From assembly GCA_019744995.1 (NCBI GenBank), contig JAIETQ010000048.1:1-53143 (forward strand): a stretch of 53,143 nt of DNA, in the 5' to 3' direction. Shown one piece after another: positions 1 through 9,204 of this stretch. Positions within the stretch are counted from its first letter, which is position 1. Every line of letters begins with the position of its first letter. This stretch comes from Amoebophilaceae bacterium. GTDB taxonomy: Bacteria; Bacteroidota; Bacteroidia; Cytophagales; Amoebophilaceae. Below the pieces are notes generated by a model. That model worked only from the letters and a program-made list of their open reading frames with translations, was not told the origin of the DNA and ran no database searches. The position numbers and the translations under genes are program-made.

Positions 1-60
1 ATACGGACCCGTACGTACGGTGGTGTGAGGAGGCAAGCCCGCGAGGGCCTACCTACCTTG
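1..60 (+). mobile_element. 3' end of a group II intron (domain V/VI), cut by window edge
   Basis: The first bases contain GTACGGTGGTGTGAGGAGG followed by a short GC-rich hairpin-like stretch and CCTACCTACC. This resembles the 3' strand of domain V and the domain VI hairpin that follow the reverse transcriptase gene in bacterial group II introns. The 5' half of domain V and any maturase gene would lie before position 1. The call rests on motif memory and could not be folded in full because the partner strand is missing. The first palindromic repeat begins about 10 bases later. Confidence 0.4.
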
Positions 61-70
61 ATAACTCTGT

Positions 71-206
71 CGCTCCAGAACAAAAAGGCGCCGAAATTTG
101 TATCAAAATCCTGAGCCAACTGAGGTCGCTCCGAAGGAGCTCAATAGCTGGCTCTGATCAGATTTTTCTACAAATTTTTTTAGGCGCTTTTTGTTCCAGT
201 CGCGTA
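71..206 (+). repeat. Palindromic repeat, copy 1 (MITE/REP-like)
   Basis: This is an approximately 136-base imperfect palindrome. The left arm reads GAACAAAAAGGCGCC...AAATTTGTA...GAGCCAACT. The right arm is nearly its reverse complement (AGCTGGCTC...TACAAATTT...GGCGCTTTTTGTTC). A centre with GGTCGCTCC and GGAGCTC separates them, and the element ends in GTCGCGTA. Near-identical copies lie at 862-997 and 11625-11760, with an inverted partial copy at 53057-53143. It has no transposase and is open in one frame by chance, so a non-autonomous repeat is more likely than a gene. Confidence 0.85.
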
Positions 207-230
207 AAGGCATTTTTTAAGGCATTTTTT

Positions 231-731
231 TTAACTGGATGCTTTCTGCCCATTTGATAATGCGGCTTCTATGGCACCTATAACCTTCCCACCCAACGGA
301 TCTGTCACAGAAGAAAACCAGTCAATCAAAGTCATAGGGTTGTTGCTCACTAAATATTTATGAAAATTCCATTTGGGACGGCCCAATAAAGAAACCTGAC
401 CTGCAGCCCATGCGTAAAATGGATGGATAGCCTCTCCAATTACAGCAGTTAATTGGGTCATGGGAAAAGTGATCGCTGCCCGCTTCTTTATAGCCGATTC
501 TATATCACAAGCCGCCTGAAACTCCTGTTTACCAAAACTTTGTGAAGCCACACCTAATACCGTAAATCCCCTACCTTGATAACGCTCATGTAATGCTTGT
601 AACCTACTCAATTGTTTCGCAAATCCACACTGAGAAGCGGTATTTACAACTAAAACAAGTTGAAAATCAGCTAAGTAAAAAGTAGTGCCATCTAATAGGG
701 TAAAACTAAACTGTAGATTGTTATCATTCAT
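231..731 (-). CDS. Glutathione peroxidase-like thiol peroxidase
   Basis: The product (about 166 residues from the ATG at 731) has the thioredoxin-like GPx fold: LVVNTASQCGF holds the peroxidatic Cys near residue 35, and KWNFHKYLV holds the Trp-Asn pair. It would reduce peroxides with a thiol partner in the cytoplasm. The usual NQFG catalytic segment reads SQSFGKQEF here, so the family Gln/Asn positions are altered and activity may differ. The frame stays open upstream to 836, but MNDNNLQFSF fits the family start, and the upstream extension runs towards the repeat region. It is a monocistronic gene flanked by direct repeat copies at 71-206 and 862-997. Confidence 0.8.
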   Translation of the reverse strand: MNDNNLQFSFTLLDGTTFYLADFQLVLVVNTASQCGFAKQLSRLQALHERYQGRGFTVLGVASQSFGKQEFQAACDIESAIKKRAAITFPMTQLTAVIGEAIHPFYAWAAGQVSLLGRPKWNFHKYLVSNNPMTLIDWFSSVTDPLGGKVIGAIEAALSNGQKASS

Positions 732-816
732 ATTCTTTTGTGAAAAGTTTTGTTTGAACTGGAGCATACTACGTGTATGTGAGGGGTTCTTACTATACGT
801 GGCCTGCCGGCCAGGC

Positions 817-847
817 CTTACTTTTTTTTGAGACAAAAAAAAGTAAG
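817..847. repeat. T8/A8 hairpin preceding palindromic repeat copy 2
   Basis: This is a perfect 13-base-pair stem, CTTACTTTTTTTT / AAAAAAAAGTAAG, with a five-base loop. It sits in a block (about 797-861) that also carries GGCCTGCCGGCCAGGCC and leads into the palindromic repeat. The same block precedes copy 3, where the stem differs at one paired position and is still complementary. It could act as a terminator, but the location fits a repeat-associated structure. Confidence 0.75.
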
Positions 848-861
848 CAAAAAAAACCTAT

Positions 862-997
862 CGCTCCAGAACAAAAAGGCGCCGAAATTTGTATCAAAAT
901 CCAGAGCCAGCTAAGGTCGCTCCTCCGGAGCTCAAAAGCTGGCTCTGATCAGATTTTTCTACAAATTTTTTTAGGCGCTTTTTGCTCAAGTCGCGTA
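862..997 (+). repeat. Palindromic repeat, copy 2
   Basis: Same family and orientation as 71-206, with the same arms and a small inner palindrome (CTCCTCCGGAGCTC) at the centre. It ends in GTCGCGTA near 997. Copies 1 and 2 flank the GPx-like gene as direct repeats, so recombination between them would delete that gene. It lies just downstream of the stop of the MlaF-like gene at 1062. Confidence 0.85.
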
Positions 998-1061
998 GTG
1001 GCATTTTTTTTAAAAGGCAACGAAACGATTTGGATGCTTTGCGGTCTTTTGCAAGGGCGTC

Positions 1062-1814
1062 TTATTTTTTCTTATACAACAACTCCTTGAACTTACCCAC
1101 AAATAAGAAATCATTCAACTCCTCGAGATCAACCCCTAAAATATCCTTAGAACTCGTCTCATAGCACTTTTTTCCCTTACATAAGAATAAAATAAAATCA
1201 CCTAATGATAAGATCGTATTCATGTCATGGGTGATCACCACCGTGGTCGTTTGATAAGCATAGGTTAGCTCTGCAATCAACTCATCCATTTTAAGTGCCG
1301 TTTTTGGATCTAAGCCAGAATTTGGTTCATCACAAAAAAGGTATTTTGGATGATTAACTATAGCCCTAGCAATACCTGCCCGCTTCTTCATGCCACCACT
1401 CAATTCATTGGGCATCTTTTTATTAATATCTCGAAGACCTACTTGTTGTAGACATTGATTGACACGATCTTTCTTTTCTGGTAAGCTCATGTTGGTAAGT
1501 ACATCTAAAGGAAACTGAACATTTTCTTCTATATTTTTAGAATCAAATAACGCCCCTCCTTGAAACAACATACCCATTTCTTTCTTTATCTCCGTTTGTA
1601 CCAACTTATCACTATAGAGAAAATCTCGATCATTGAAAAATGAACTGCCTTGGTCGGGCATCACTAACCCTAGTAAACATTTAATGAGTAGGCTTTTACC
1701 TCCCCCACTAGCACCTATTACTAAACTGATCTCTCCAGCTTTAAATACCCCACTCACCCCATCCAAAACTATTTTATCATTGAATGACTTAGAGATATTA
1801 TCAAAAACAATCAT
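1062..1814 (-). CDS. mlaF: MlaF-like ABC transporter ATP-binding protein
   Basis: The 250-residue product is a complete ABC ATPase. It has Walker A GASGGGKS at residues 34-41, signature NELSGGMKKR near 137-146, Walker B YLFCDEPNSGLDP directly after, and the switch histidine in VVITHDMN. The ELSGG(M)KKR signature is typical of the MlaF/Ttg2A family, which energises phospholipid transport between the membranes. The MlaE-like permease gene lies 15 bases upstream on the same strand, so the two form a transporter pair. No mlaD-type MCE gene is seen here; it must lie elsewhere or be missing. Confidence 0.9.
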   Translation of the reverse strand: MIVFDNISKSFNDKIVLDGVSGVFKAGEISLVIGASGGGKSLLIKCLLGLVMPDQGSSFFNDRDFLYSDKLVQTEIKKEMGMLFQGGALFDSKNIEENVQFPLDVLTNMSLPEKKDRVNQCLQQVGLRDINKKMPNELSGGMKKRAGIARAIVNHPKYLFCDEPNSGLDPKTALKMDELIAELTYAYQTTTVVITHDMNTILSLGDFILFLCKGKKCYETSSKDILGVDLEELNDFLFVGKFKELLYKKK

Positions 1815-1829
1815 ATAAAAAAATAAATT

Positions 1830-2573
1830 TTAAATACGATGACTGAAGCAAACATAAACCAAAAACAAATCAGCTATAAGAATGGCAATGCAACTATTGG
1901 TAACCGCTTTGGTGCTGGATTGCCCTACATCTAATGCCCCCCCCCTGGTATTAAACCCTTGAAAGGCAGCAATAGAGGAAACTAAAAAACCATAGGCCAC
2001 CCCTTTATAAAGGGCTACTTGCACATCATAAAAATCAAACGCATTCCGCAATCCATGTATATAAGCTTCTCCCGATATGGAGGTCAGGAATTTGCAAGTA
2101 AGAAAACCACCATAAATAGAGAGGAACATCGCAATGATAACCAATAATGGATACATGCATACCGTAGCAATAATTTTAGGAAAAACCAGATAATTACTAC
2201 TATTTACCCCCATCATTTCTAAGGCATCTATTTGCTCGCTAATCCGCATAGAACCCAACTCACTCGCTATACTGGAACCCACCTTGCCCGCAAACACAAT
2301 ACCTATAACTGTTGGAGCCAACTCCGAAATCGTCATATTGCGCACAGCAAGGCCTATAAAGTCCTTTCCTATGAAAGGACTCTTTAGTTGGGAAGAAAGT
2401 TGAATACAAGTAGCCCCCCCCATGAAAATTGAAATGATACAAACAATAAAGAGAGAGTCTATGCCTATCTGTAGACATTCCTTAAAAACACGCGCTATAA
2501 ACATGCGCCAAGGCACAGGATTAGCAAACATGGCACGTAAAAAAAGCAGATAGGCGCCTAACTCTCGTATCAT
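1830..2573 (-). CDS. mlaE: MlaE-like ABC transporter permease
   Basis: This 247-residue inner-membrane protein has about five to six hydrophobic segments. It carries the MlaE/YrbE motifs GxVGSSIASELGSMRISEQIDALEMMGVN, here around residues 95-125. It would be the channel part of a lipid transporter with the adjacent ATPase. The start is taken at the ATG at 2573 (MIRELG). A TTG two codons upstream is possible but less likely. It lies 14 bases downstream of gyrA and probably shares its transcript. Confidence 0.9.
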   Translation of the reverse strand: MIRELGAYLLFLRAMFANPVPWRMFIARVFKECLQIGIDSLFIVCIISIFMGGATCIQLSSQLKSPFIGKDFIGLAVRNMTISELAPTVIGIVFAGKVGSSIASELGSMRISEQIDALEMMGVNSSNYLVFPKIIATVCMYPLLVIIAMFLSIYGGFLTCKFLTSISGEAYIHGLRNAFDFYDVQVALYKGVAYGFLVSSIAAFQGFNTRGGALDVGQSSTKAVTNSCIAILIADLFLVYVCFSHRI

Positions 2574-2593
2574 AAACAATAAACTAGTTTATT

Positions 2594-5215
2594 TTATTCC
2601 TCATCAAAGAAATCCTCCTCATCTTCCTCATCTTCATCATCATCATCATCGTCGTCGTCTTCCTCTAAAAGGAAATCATCTGCTACCATATCTTCATCTT
2701 GTTCATGGGTTGATTCATATAGATCATCTAATGTTACCATAGTCGTTTCTTGTAATTCATTTATTGGTTCTAACACATCTATTTTAGCTACAGAAGCAAT
2801 CTTATCTTCTTGTCCCAATCGGATAAGACGTACTCCTTGGGTTGCTCTACCTATACGAGGTAACTGCGTTACTTGTATACGTATCACAACCCCAGACTGA
2901 TTAATGATCATTAACTCGTCTTGATCCTTTACCGCAGTAATTGCTACTAAATTACCAGTTTTTTCAGTAATTTGAATGGTTTTTACACCTTTTCCTCCTC
3001 TTTTAGTAATGCGATAATCGGCTAAGGAAGATTTTTTCCCATAACCATGCTCAGATACTACCAATAAGTCTACATCTAAGGTGGGCGAACAAGCCATGCC
3101 AATGACACAATCGGCTTCATTGGCTAACCTAATCCCTCGTACGCCGGAAGAAACCCTGCCCATAGGCCGTACATCTTGCTCATTAAAATGAATCGCTCTG
3201 CCTGATTGCAATGCCAATACCACATGGTCATTCCCACTGGTAAGCTTTACCTCCAAAAGGGCATCGCCTGGTCGAATGACAATGGCATGAATACCGGTAG
3301 ACCTAGGGGTAGCATAGGCTTGCAAAGCTGTTTTTTTGATATGCCCCTGCTTGGTACACATGACTACATATTGATTGGCTACGTAATCGGTATGCTTTAA
3401 ATCCCCTACTGGTATTATGCTACGCACTTGATCACCTGCCATAATATGGATAAGATTTTGTATGGCCTTGCCTTGGGTTGTTTTTTTAGTTTCTGGTATG
3501 GTATAGACTTTTATCCAATAGACTTTACCATAGGCGGTAAAGACCAACAAATATTGATGGGCAGTAGCGATAAATAAATGCTCCGTAACATCATCTTTTT
3601 TAATGGTCACTCCTTTGGAGCCTACCCCTCCCCTACCTTGTAACCGATAATCGGCTAAAGGGGTCCGTTTAATGTAGCCTTGACTGGAAACCATAATGAC
3701 CATTTCGGTATCAGGAATCATGTCTTGCATAGTCAACTCATCTGAGTTATACTCTATGATGGTCTTACGGGCATCGCCATACCGTTTCTTAAGCTCTAGA
3801 AACTCTTCCTTGATGAGCTGCATACGCAAGGATCGATCGGCTAAAATGGCTAGCAGCTCCTCTATCAGTTTTTTGATCTGCGCATGCTCCTCTATGACTT
3901 TATTACGCTCCAAAGCGGTAAGGCGTTGCAAACGCATCTCTAGGATGGCTTTGGCTTGCACGTCACTTAAAGCAAAGGTTTCCATTAATCCTGCTTTGGC
4001 TACCTCAACATCTTTAGCACTACGGATGAGTGCAATGACCCTATCTAAGTGGTCTAAGGCAATGAGGTACCCCTCGAGCAGATGTATTCTTTTTTTAGCT
4101 TGCTCTAAATCAAAGGTGGTTTTGCGCACAAAGACTTCATGTCTATGGGCTACAAAATGGGCAATAAGCGCTTGCAGATTCAACACTTGAGGTCTGCCCT
4201 CGACCAATGCAATGTTGTTGACGCTAAAAACACTTTGCAGCTGGGTCTGCTTGTAGAGGTTATTAAGTACTACATTGGGCACCACATCCCGCTTGAGGTC
4301 ATAGACAATGCGCATGCCTTCTTTATCAGACTCATCTCTAATATCTGCAATACCCTCGATTTTTTTGTCGTTAACTAGTTGAGCGGTTTTTTCGATCATC
4401 AACGCTTTATTGACCTGGTAGGGTATCTCCGTTACAATAATTTGCCGCTTACCACCCTCTAAGGTTTCAATAATCGCCTTACCCCGCATTACAATACGCC
4501 CCCTTCCTGTTTCAAACGCATCACGGACCCCATTATATCCATAAATAATGCCACCCGTAGGAAAATCAGGGGCCACAATATGTTCCATTAATTCCGGAAT
4601 GGTAATATCAGGATTGTCAATATAAGCCATGACCCCATCTAATACCTCCACCATATTATGAGGAGGCATATTGGTAGCCATGCCTACCGCAATACCAGAG
4701 GTTCCATTTAAAAGCAGATTAGGAAACTTGGCAGGCAGCACCAAAGGTTCTTGTAAAGACCCATCAAAGTTAGCCTGAAAACCAACCGTCTCTTTACTGA
4801 TTTCTTTAATAAACTCTTCGGATAGTTGCATTAACCTAGCCTCTGTATAACGCATAGCTGCAGGCGCATCTCCATCGATAGAACCAAAGTTACCCTGCCC
4901 CTCTACCAATGGATAACGCAGTGACCAACTCTGTGCCATACGCACCATGGCATCATAGACTGATACATCTCCATGTGGATGGTATTTACCCAATACCTCC
5001 CCTACAATCCTAGCCGATTTTTTATAAGGTTTATTATAGTGTAAACCAAGCTGATACATTCCATATAATACCCTTCGATGTACCGGTTTTAATCCATCCC
5101 GCACGTCAGGAAGCGCTCTAGCTACAATCACAGACATAGAATAATCTATGTAGGCATTACGCATTTCATCTTCTATATGAATAGGTATGATGCGATCTCT
5201 TAATTCTGAATCCAT
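2594..5215 (-). CDS. gyrA: DNA gyrase subunit A
   Basis: The 873-residue product is full length. The N-terminal breakage-reunion domain has the catalytic Tyr at 123 (AMRYTEARL). The C-terminal beta-pinwheel has the Bacteroidota-type gyrA box GRGGVGSKG. Gyrase introduces negative supercoils with GyrB, whose gene is not in the window. In the quinolone-determining region, [10 protein letters not shown] shows Val at residue 84 (E. coli position 83, normally Ser), while the Asp at E. coli 87 is kept. The C-terminus ends in a long run of Asp/Glu encoded by GAT/GAC/GAA/GAG repeats (about 2595-2680), a slippage-prone tract. Confidence 0.98.
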   Translation of the reverse strand: MDSELRDRIIPIHIEDEMRNAYIDYSMSVIVARALPDVRDGLKPVHRRVLYGMYQLGLHYNKPYKKSARIVGEVLGKYHPHGDVSVYDAMVRMAQSWSLRYPLVEGQGNFGSIDGDAPAAMRYTEARLMQLSEEFIKEISKETVGFQANFDGSLQEPLVLPAKFPNLLLNGTSGIAVGMATNMPPHNMVEVLDGVMAYIDNPDITIPELMEHIVAPDFPTGGIIYGYNGVRDAFETGRGRIVMRGKAIIETLEGGKRQIIVTEIPYQVNKALMIEKTAQLVNDKKIEGIADIRDESDKEGMRIVYDLKRDVVPNVVLNNLYKQTQLQSVFSVNNIALVEGRPQVLNLQALIAHFVAHRHEVFVRKTTFDLEQAKKRIHLLEGYLIALDHLDRVIALIRSAKDVEVAKAGLMETFALSDVQAKAILEMRLQRLTALERNKVIEEHAQIKKLIEELLAILADRSLRMQLIKEEFLELKKRYGDARKTIIEYNSDELTMQDMIPDTEMVIMVSSQGYIKRTPLADYRLQGRGGVGSKGVTIKKDDVTEHLFIATAHQYLLVFTAYGKVYWIKVYTIPETKKTTQGKAIQNLIHIMAGDQVRSIIPVGDLKHTDYVANQYVVMCTKQGHIKKTALQAYATPRSTGIHAIVIRPGDALLEVKLTSGNDHVVLALQSGRAIHFNEQDVRPMGRVSSGVRGIRLANEADCVIGMACSPTLDVDLLVVSEHGYGKKSSLADYRITKRGGKGVKTIQITEKTGNLVAITAVKDQDELMIINQSGVVIRIQVTQLPRIGRATQGVRLIRLGQEDKIASVAKIDVLEPINELQETTMVTLDDLYESTHEQDEDMVADDFLLEEDDDDDDDDEDEEDEEDFFDEE

Positions 5216-5377
5216 GGAGACTGTTTATTATGGTGTAACTAATATAGCAACCAAAGTACAAAAAAATAACGAAAAAGCAAGCTAAGGAGTAAAGATACAG
5301 ATTTATAATGCGAAAGTTGAATGTTTACTAAAAGTTCTGTATACTCGTACTTAGTACTTGCTTGCAATCGTATCTAA

Positions 5378-8300
5378 ATGACGCTTATAACAAAGAAAGA
5401 TACCATGGTTTATACAAACACGCTACTACTTATTGCTATTTTTTTAATAGTAACTTTATGCTTAGGCATTTACCGCTGTAGTTATGTAAAAACATTAAAA
5501 GAATATGCCATAGGCAATAAAAACTTTTCAACGGCAAATTTAGTAGCCACCGTATTGGCGACTACTTTTTCTGGCGCAGCCTTATCTTATGATTTAGAAG
5601 GGGCACATGAACGAGGCATCCATTGGGTCCTGTTATGTTTTTTGCTTACCACCTTCAGTTTTAAATTATTAAGTGTTTTAGTGGTTCGTATGGGCCCCTT
5701 TATGTCTAATATCTCTGTGGCAGAAACCATAGGGCAGGTATATGGGCCTATTCCTCAAGTTATAAGCGGACTAGCCAGCCTCGCTCGATCTGCTAGTGAT
5801 TTAGCCATACAATTGGTAGTCATTTCTAAGATGGCTACCAGCTGTATCAGTGGGGTTTCTCCTAACCTAGTTGTTATTATAGTAGCCATCATTTTAGTGG
5901 TCTACGCTTCTTTAGGTGGCGTCCGATCGGTTACCTTGACCGATGTTTTTCAACTGATTACCTTTGTTACCATCCTTCCCTTAATCGCCTGGTTTATGTT
6001 TCAAAAAATTCAGCAACCCACAGCGATCTTCTCTTTTTTAAAAAACCAAGAAAGCTATCAATTAAGCCACCTCTATACCTTTGACCAAAAATGGGTTGCT
6101 ATGGTTTTATTACTGATTACATGGACATTACACTTTATTGACCCTGCCATGGTACAAAGGATATATATGGCAAGAACCGTCATACAAGCTAAACGGGTAT
6201 TTAACTATGCGATACTAGGTGCTATGGTTATTAATGTGGTTACCATGCTTATTGCTATTTTTGTTTTTGTACAAACCTCCAATGTAGGAAGTAGTGAGGC
6301 CTTTAATTATATGATGCAGAACCTTCCTTCAAATGAGGTTAAAGGGCTGGTTTGTATCGCTTTACTAGCGATGTCTATGTCTAGTAGTGATTCTAGATTA
6401 AACGCTAATGCGGTAATCTTTAGCAAGGACATTATCTCTGCTTTGAAGCTATTACCCCATGTAAATCCCCTTTTAGTCGCCAGGGCTACTTCTTTTATGT
6501 TAGGGGGGATAGCCATCTTATTGGCTCAATATGAGCAACGGTTAATAGGTTTACTTACCCTCTCTTTTCTGTGCTACATACCAGTGGTAACAGCTCCCTT
6601 GCTATTGGCTATTTTTGGTTTTCGAGCCACCTCCCGTACCACGGTAGCAGGGATGATTGTAGGGATTATAACGGCTGTTACATGGAATCAATTGTCAACA
6701 CCAGAAAATAAAATATATGGCGCACTGCTTGCGCTTACAGCCAACTTTTTGACCATGATGACCCTACATTATTCCTTACCTCAGCCAGCCTATACAGGTT
6801 GGGTAAAACCCGACGAAAGGTTTGAACAAATCAAACAAGAAGAAAGCAGAAGCAGCTACCGTTTTAAACAAAAACTAGCTGCCTTATTTAGTAGCAGAGG
6901 ATTTGCCGCAATTGTACCTGATAGCAATAAAGTGATATGGGTTATTATCTACCTACTTATCCATACCATGGCCTCACTTTTTTACAACAGCTGGCACCAT
7001 AACTCAACCTGGATTCAAACCAACTTGGTATATTGGCATTTTATCCAACTATCTCTCATTGCTTTTTTACTCATTTTTTGCATTATTGGTCAAAAATACC
7101 AAACCCTATTTAGTAACCATAAGGCCTTAATAGGGTTTTGCTGGTTTTCCATCTTATTATTTACCCTTCCTATCAATGTCGTCTGGCATTGGAAATATAC
7201 TGCTACGCCAAAATTTTCCTGGATATTATCTTTTACCCACTTAGGGGGTATGATACTTTTCTTACCCTTACTCATGGCTATCTTCTGCTCTATTGTTATC
7301 TTTAGCATAGGCATAGCAAATGCTGCATTGCATGGTCAACTGGCTTACTTAATGCCTATGCATGACTGGTATACGATTGGATTAGGAAGTTTCCTGTTAA
7401 CGGTAATCGTTCACTACAAAAAGGAACAAGAAAAAAATAAAGTTAAGATCGCACAATTGGAATATGAACAAAAACAAAAAGAGCTAGAAGAGGAAAGAAA
7501 TTATTGCTACAATCGCTACTTAGACACTATTACTACAGGCATACCTGGCCCAGGAGATCTGTTAAGTCAAGCGCTACAAAAAATTGGGGACCTCTATGAA
7601 GAACGGATGGATAAACTAAGCGAACCAGAAAAAAGACGCTTATTAACCTATCATACGAAACATTGGAAAGATTATTTCGATGAAAGAACCTATGCCTGCA
7701 AATATCTATTATTAAATCCAAACCAAACGACCTTAGATGAACTCATCTGTGGCGTAGAAATTATCGCAGAAATACGATGGGGTTATAAGCCTAAAATACT
7801 ACTAGAAACCCCTGAGATACCTCTTATTGCCAATGAACCCAAAGCGTTAAAGCTACCACAAAAGGTCCCTAAACAGCTCTGCTGTGATATCCCCTACATT
7901 ACAGAATTATTGGTAGCAGCTATTGGACGTATTACAGATCATAACGATCTTGATCAACCTCCTCCAGATCAACTCATCAAAATATCTTTTTATCCTACAA
8001 AGATACACTATGCCCATAAAGACCCTAAAAAGATACTAGATGATCACCAACTTTACCATACTGCAGTGGCGATAGTAGTAACCAACAAGGTCACAGAATC
8101 GGTTTATGTACCTAGTGTAAGTCGCTTATATTCAGATCTAACGGATGATAAACAGCAAGAAGATCAAGAAAATCTTCGGCCAGACCTGGTCAAAGAAAGA
8201 ATGCGAACCATTGTTCAAGCACACTATGGAAAGATTTGTTTTAAGTTTCGCTCCCCTTTACTGCTTGGCTCCACGATAGAAGCTACTAGATCTCATAAAC

Positions 8301-9118
8301 CCTCCCTAAAGAACCATGACCATACCCATGAAATATGGCCTATACTTATCATACTACCGCTAAACATAGAAAAATTGCACCAAATTATAGGAGATCAACT
8401 CCCTAATGAAGTAGTGGCTACAGCCTATCAAATAGAAGAAATGAGGGGGGTAAAAAAAGATTTTATTAGCTTTATATCCAGTATATCCAGCTATGAAGCG
8501 GTAAAACTAGAGGTTATCGAAGAAGTGTTGGATAGACTTTGGAAAAGCTATGGCGGTAAAATCCACTGCTCTGGGGTTTTACTTTTTGTAAGAGCTATCC
8601 ATATTGCTCAAATGGTAGCCCTACAAATGAAACAAGACCCAACGGTTTTCAACAACGCGGTAGAACTTATCCGCCATACGGCCACCGAGATAATATGTAG
8701 TGCCCTACTTTATGATCTGCCCTGCTATACGCACATCCCGCTTACCTTTATTCGAGCCAATTATAATTCAAATATTTTTTTCTTAGTAAAGAATATTTTA
8801 TCCATAGATCAAACCAAAGCGCGTAGTATGCAGCCTTCGCATTTCAAGGAAGGTAATTTTATCAGCCAACAACAAGCCTGTTCTATTTATATTAAACTAG
8901 CAGAACGGCTTTATGACCTGGAACAGGCGGTACATTATGAGAATAAATCAGCACTACTAGCGATGGCCCGAGATACCCTTGCGGTGGATGTATATATGGC
9001 CGATCATTATTTTAAACCAACGAATATAGCTATAAAACTCAAATCTACTGCTAAAGAAGCCTTAGCAGTGGCTAGAGAAGCGTTGCATATAAAAACAGGT
9101 CGAAGGCCTATAGCTTGA
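5378..9118 (+). CDS. Fused sodium:solute symporter, degenerate kinase-like and degenerate HD domain protein
   Basis: The 1246-residue product combines several parts. Residues 12-465 are a sodium:solute symporter (SSF/PutP type) with EYAIGNKNFS, SVAETIGQVYG and GGVRSVTLTDVFQ. Residues 520-680 add more membrane segments. Residues 680-710 are a charged coiled coil. Residues 715-1000 resemble a dimerisation/HATPase region with no intact H or N box. Residues 1045-1215 align with the RelA/SpoT HD domain of the protein at 12253-14007. The HD pair there reads YD here (1112-1113), and KLADRLHN reads KLAERLYD, so hydrolase activity is probably lost. It may be a transport-linked sensor or a regulatory partner of the second unit. 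Function is inferred; substrate unknown. Confidence 0.8.
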   Translation: MTLITKKDTMVYTNTLLLIAIFLIVTLCLGIYRCSYVKTLKEYAIGNKNFSTANLVATVLATTFSGAALSYDLEGAHERGIHWVLLCFLLTTFSFKLLSVLVVRMGPFMSNISVAETIGQVYGPIPQVISGLASLARSASDLAIQLVVISKMATSCISGVSPNLVVIIVAIILVVYASLGGVRSVTLTDVFQLITFVTILPLIAWFMFQKIQQPTAIFSFLKNQESYQLSHLYTFDQKWVAMVLLLITWTLHFIDPAMVQRIYMARTVIQAKRVFNYAILGAMVINVVTMLIAIFVFVQTSNVGSSEAFNYMMQNLPSNEVKGLVCIALLAMSMSSSDSRLNANAVIFSKDIISALKLLPHVNPLLVARATSFMLGGIAILLAQYEQRLIGLLTLSFLCYIPVVTAPLLLAIFGFRATSRTTVAGMIVGIITAVTWNQLSTPENKIYGALLALTANFLTMMTLHYSLPQPAYTGWVKPDERFEQIKQEESRSSYRFKQKLAALFSSRGFAAIVPDSNKVIWVIIYLLIHTMASLFYNSWHHNSTWIQTNLVYWHFIQLSLIAFLLIFCIIGQKYQTLFSNHKALIGFCWFSILLFTLPINVVWHWKYTATPKFSWILSFTHLGGMILFLPLLMAIFCSIVIFSIGIANAALHGQLAYLMPMHDWYTIGLGSFLLTVIVHYKKEQEKNKVKIAQLEYEQKQKELEEERNYCYNRYLDTITTGIPGPGDLLSQALQKIGDLYEERMDKLSEPEKRRLLTYHTKHWKDYFDERTYACKYLLLNPNQTTLDELICGVEIIAEIRWGYKPKILLETPEIPLIANEPKALKLPQKVPKQLCCDIPYITELLVAAIGRITDHNDLDQPPPDQLIKISFYPTKIHYAHKDPKKILDDHQLYHTAVAIVVTNKVTESVYVPSVSRLYSDLTDDKQQEDQENLRPDLVKERMRTIVQAHYGKICFKFRSPLLLGSTIEATRSHKPSLKNHDHTHEIWPILIILPLNIEKLHQIIGDQLPNEVVATAYQIEEMRGVKKDFISFISSISSYEAVKLEVIEEVLDRLWKSYGGKIHCSGVLLFVRAIHIAQMVALQMKQDPTVFNNAVELIRHTATEIICSALLYDLPCYTHIPLTFIRANYNSNIFFLVKNILSIDQTKARSMQPSHFKEGNFISQQQACSIYIKLAERLYDLEQAVHYENKSALLAMARDTLAVDVYMADHYFKPTNIAIKLKSTAKEALAVAREALHIKTGRRPIA

Positions 9119-9204
9119 TAGAGCGATCATACCATAGAAGCAAGGGTAATTTTATTTAAAATTATTTCTTTACATTTATTATTTGAACAATAAACTATTA
9201 TATC

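Noticed and set aside
773-1090. 105-codon plus-strand frame through repeat copy 2 (and similar frames in copies 1 and 3)
   Set aside because: The translation follows the palindromic repeat and its hairpin; it has no domain, and the frame changes among copies. It is a by-product of the repeat.
3696-4190. 164-codon plus-strand frame inside gyrA
   Set aside because: Antisense shadow of gyrA; Ser-rich translation with no family.
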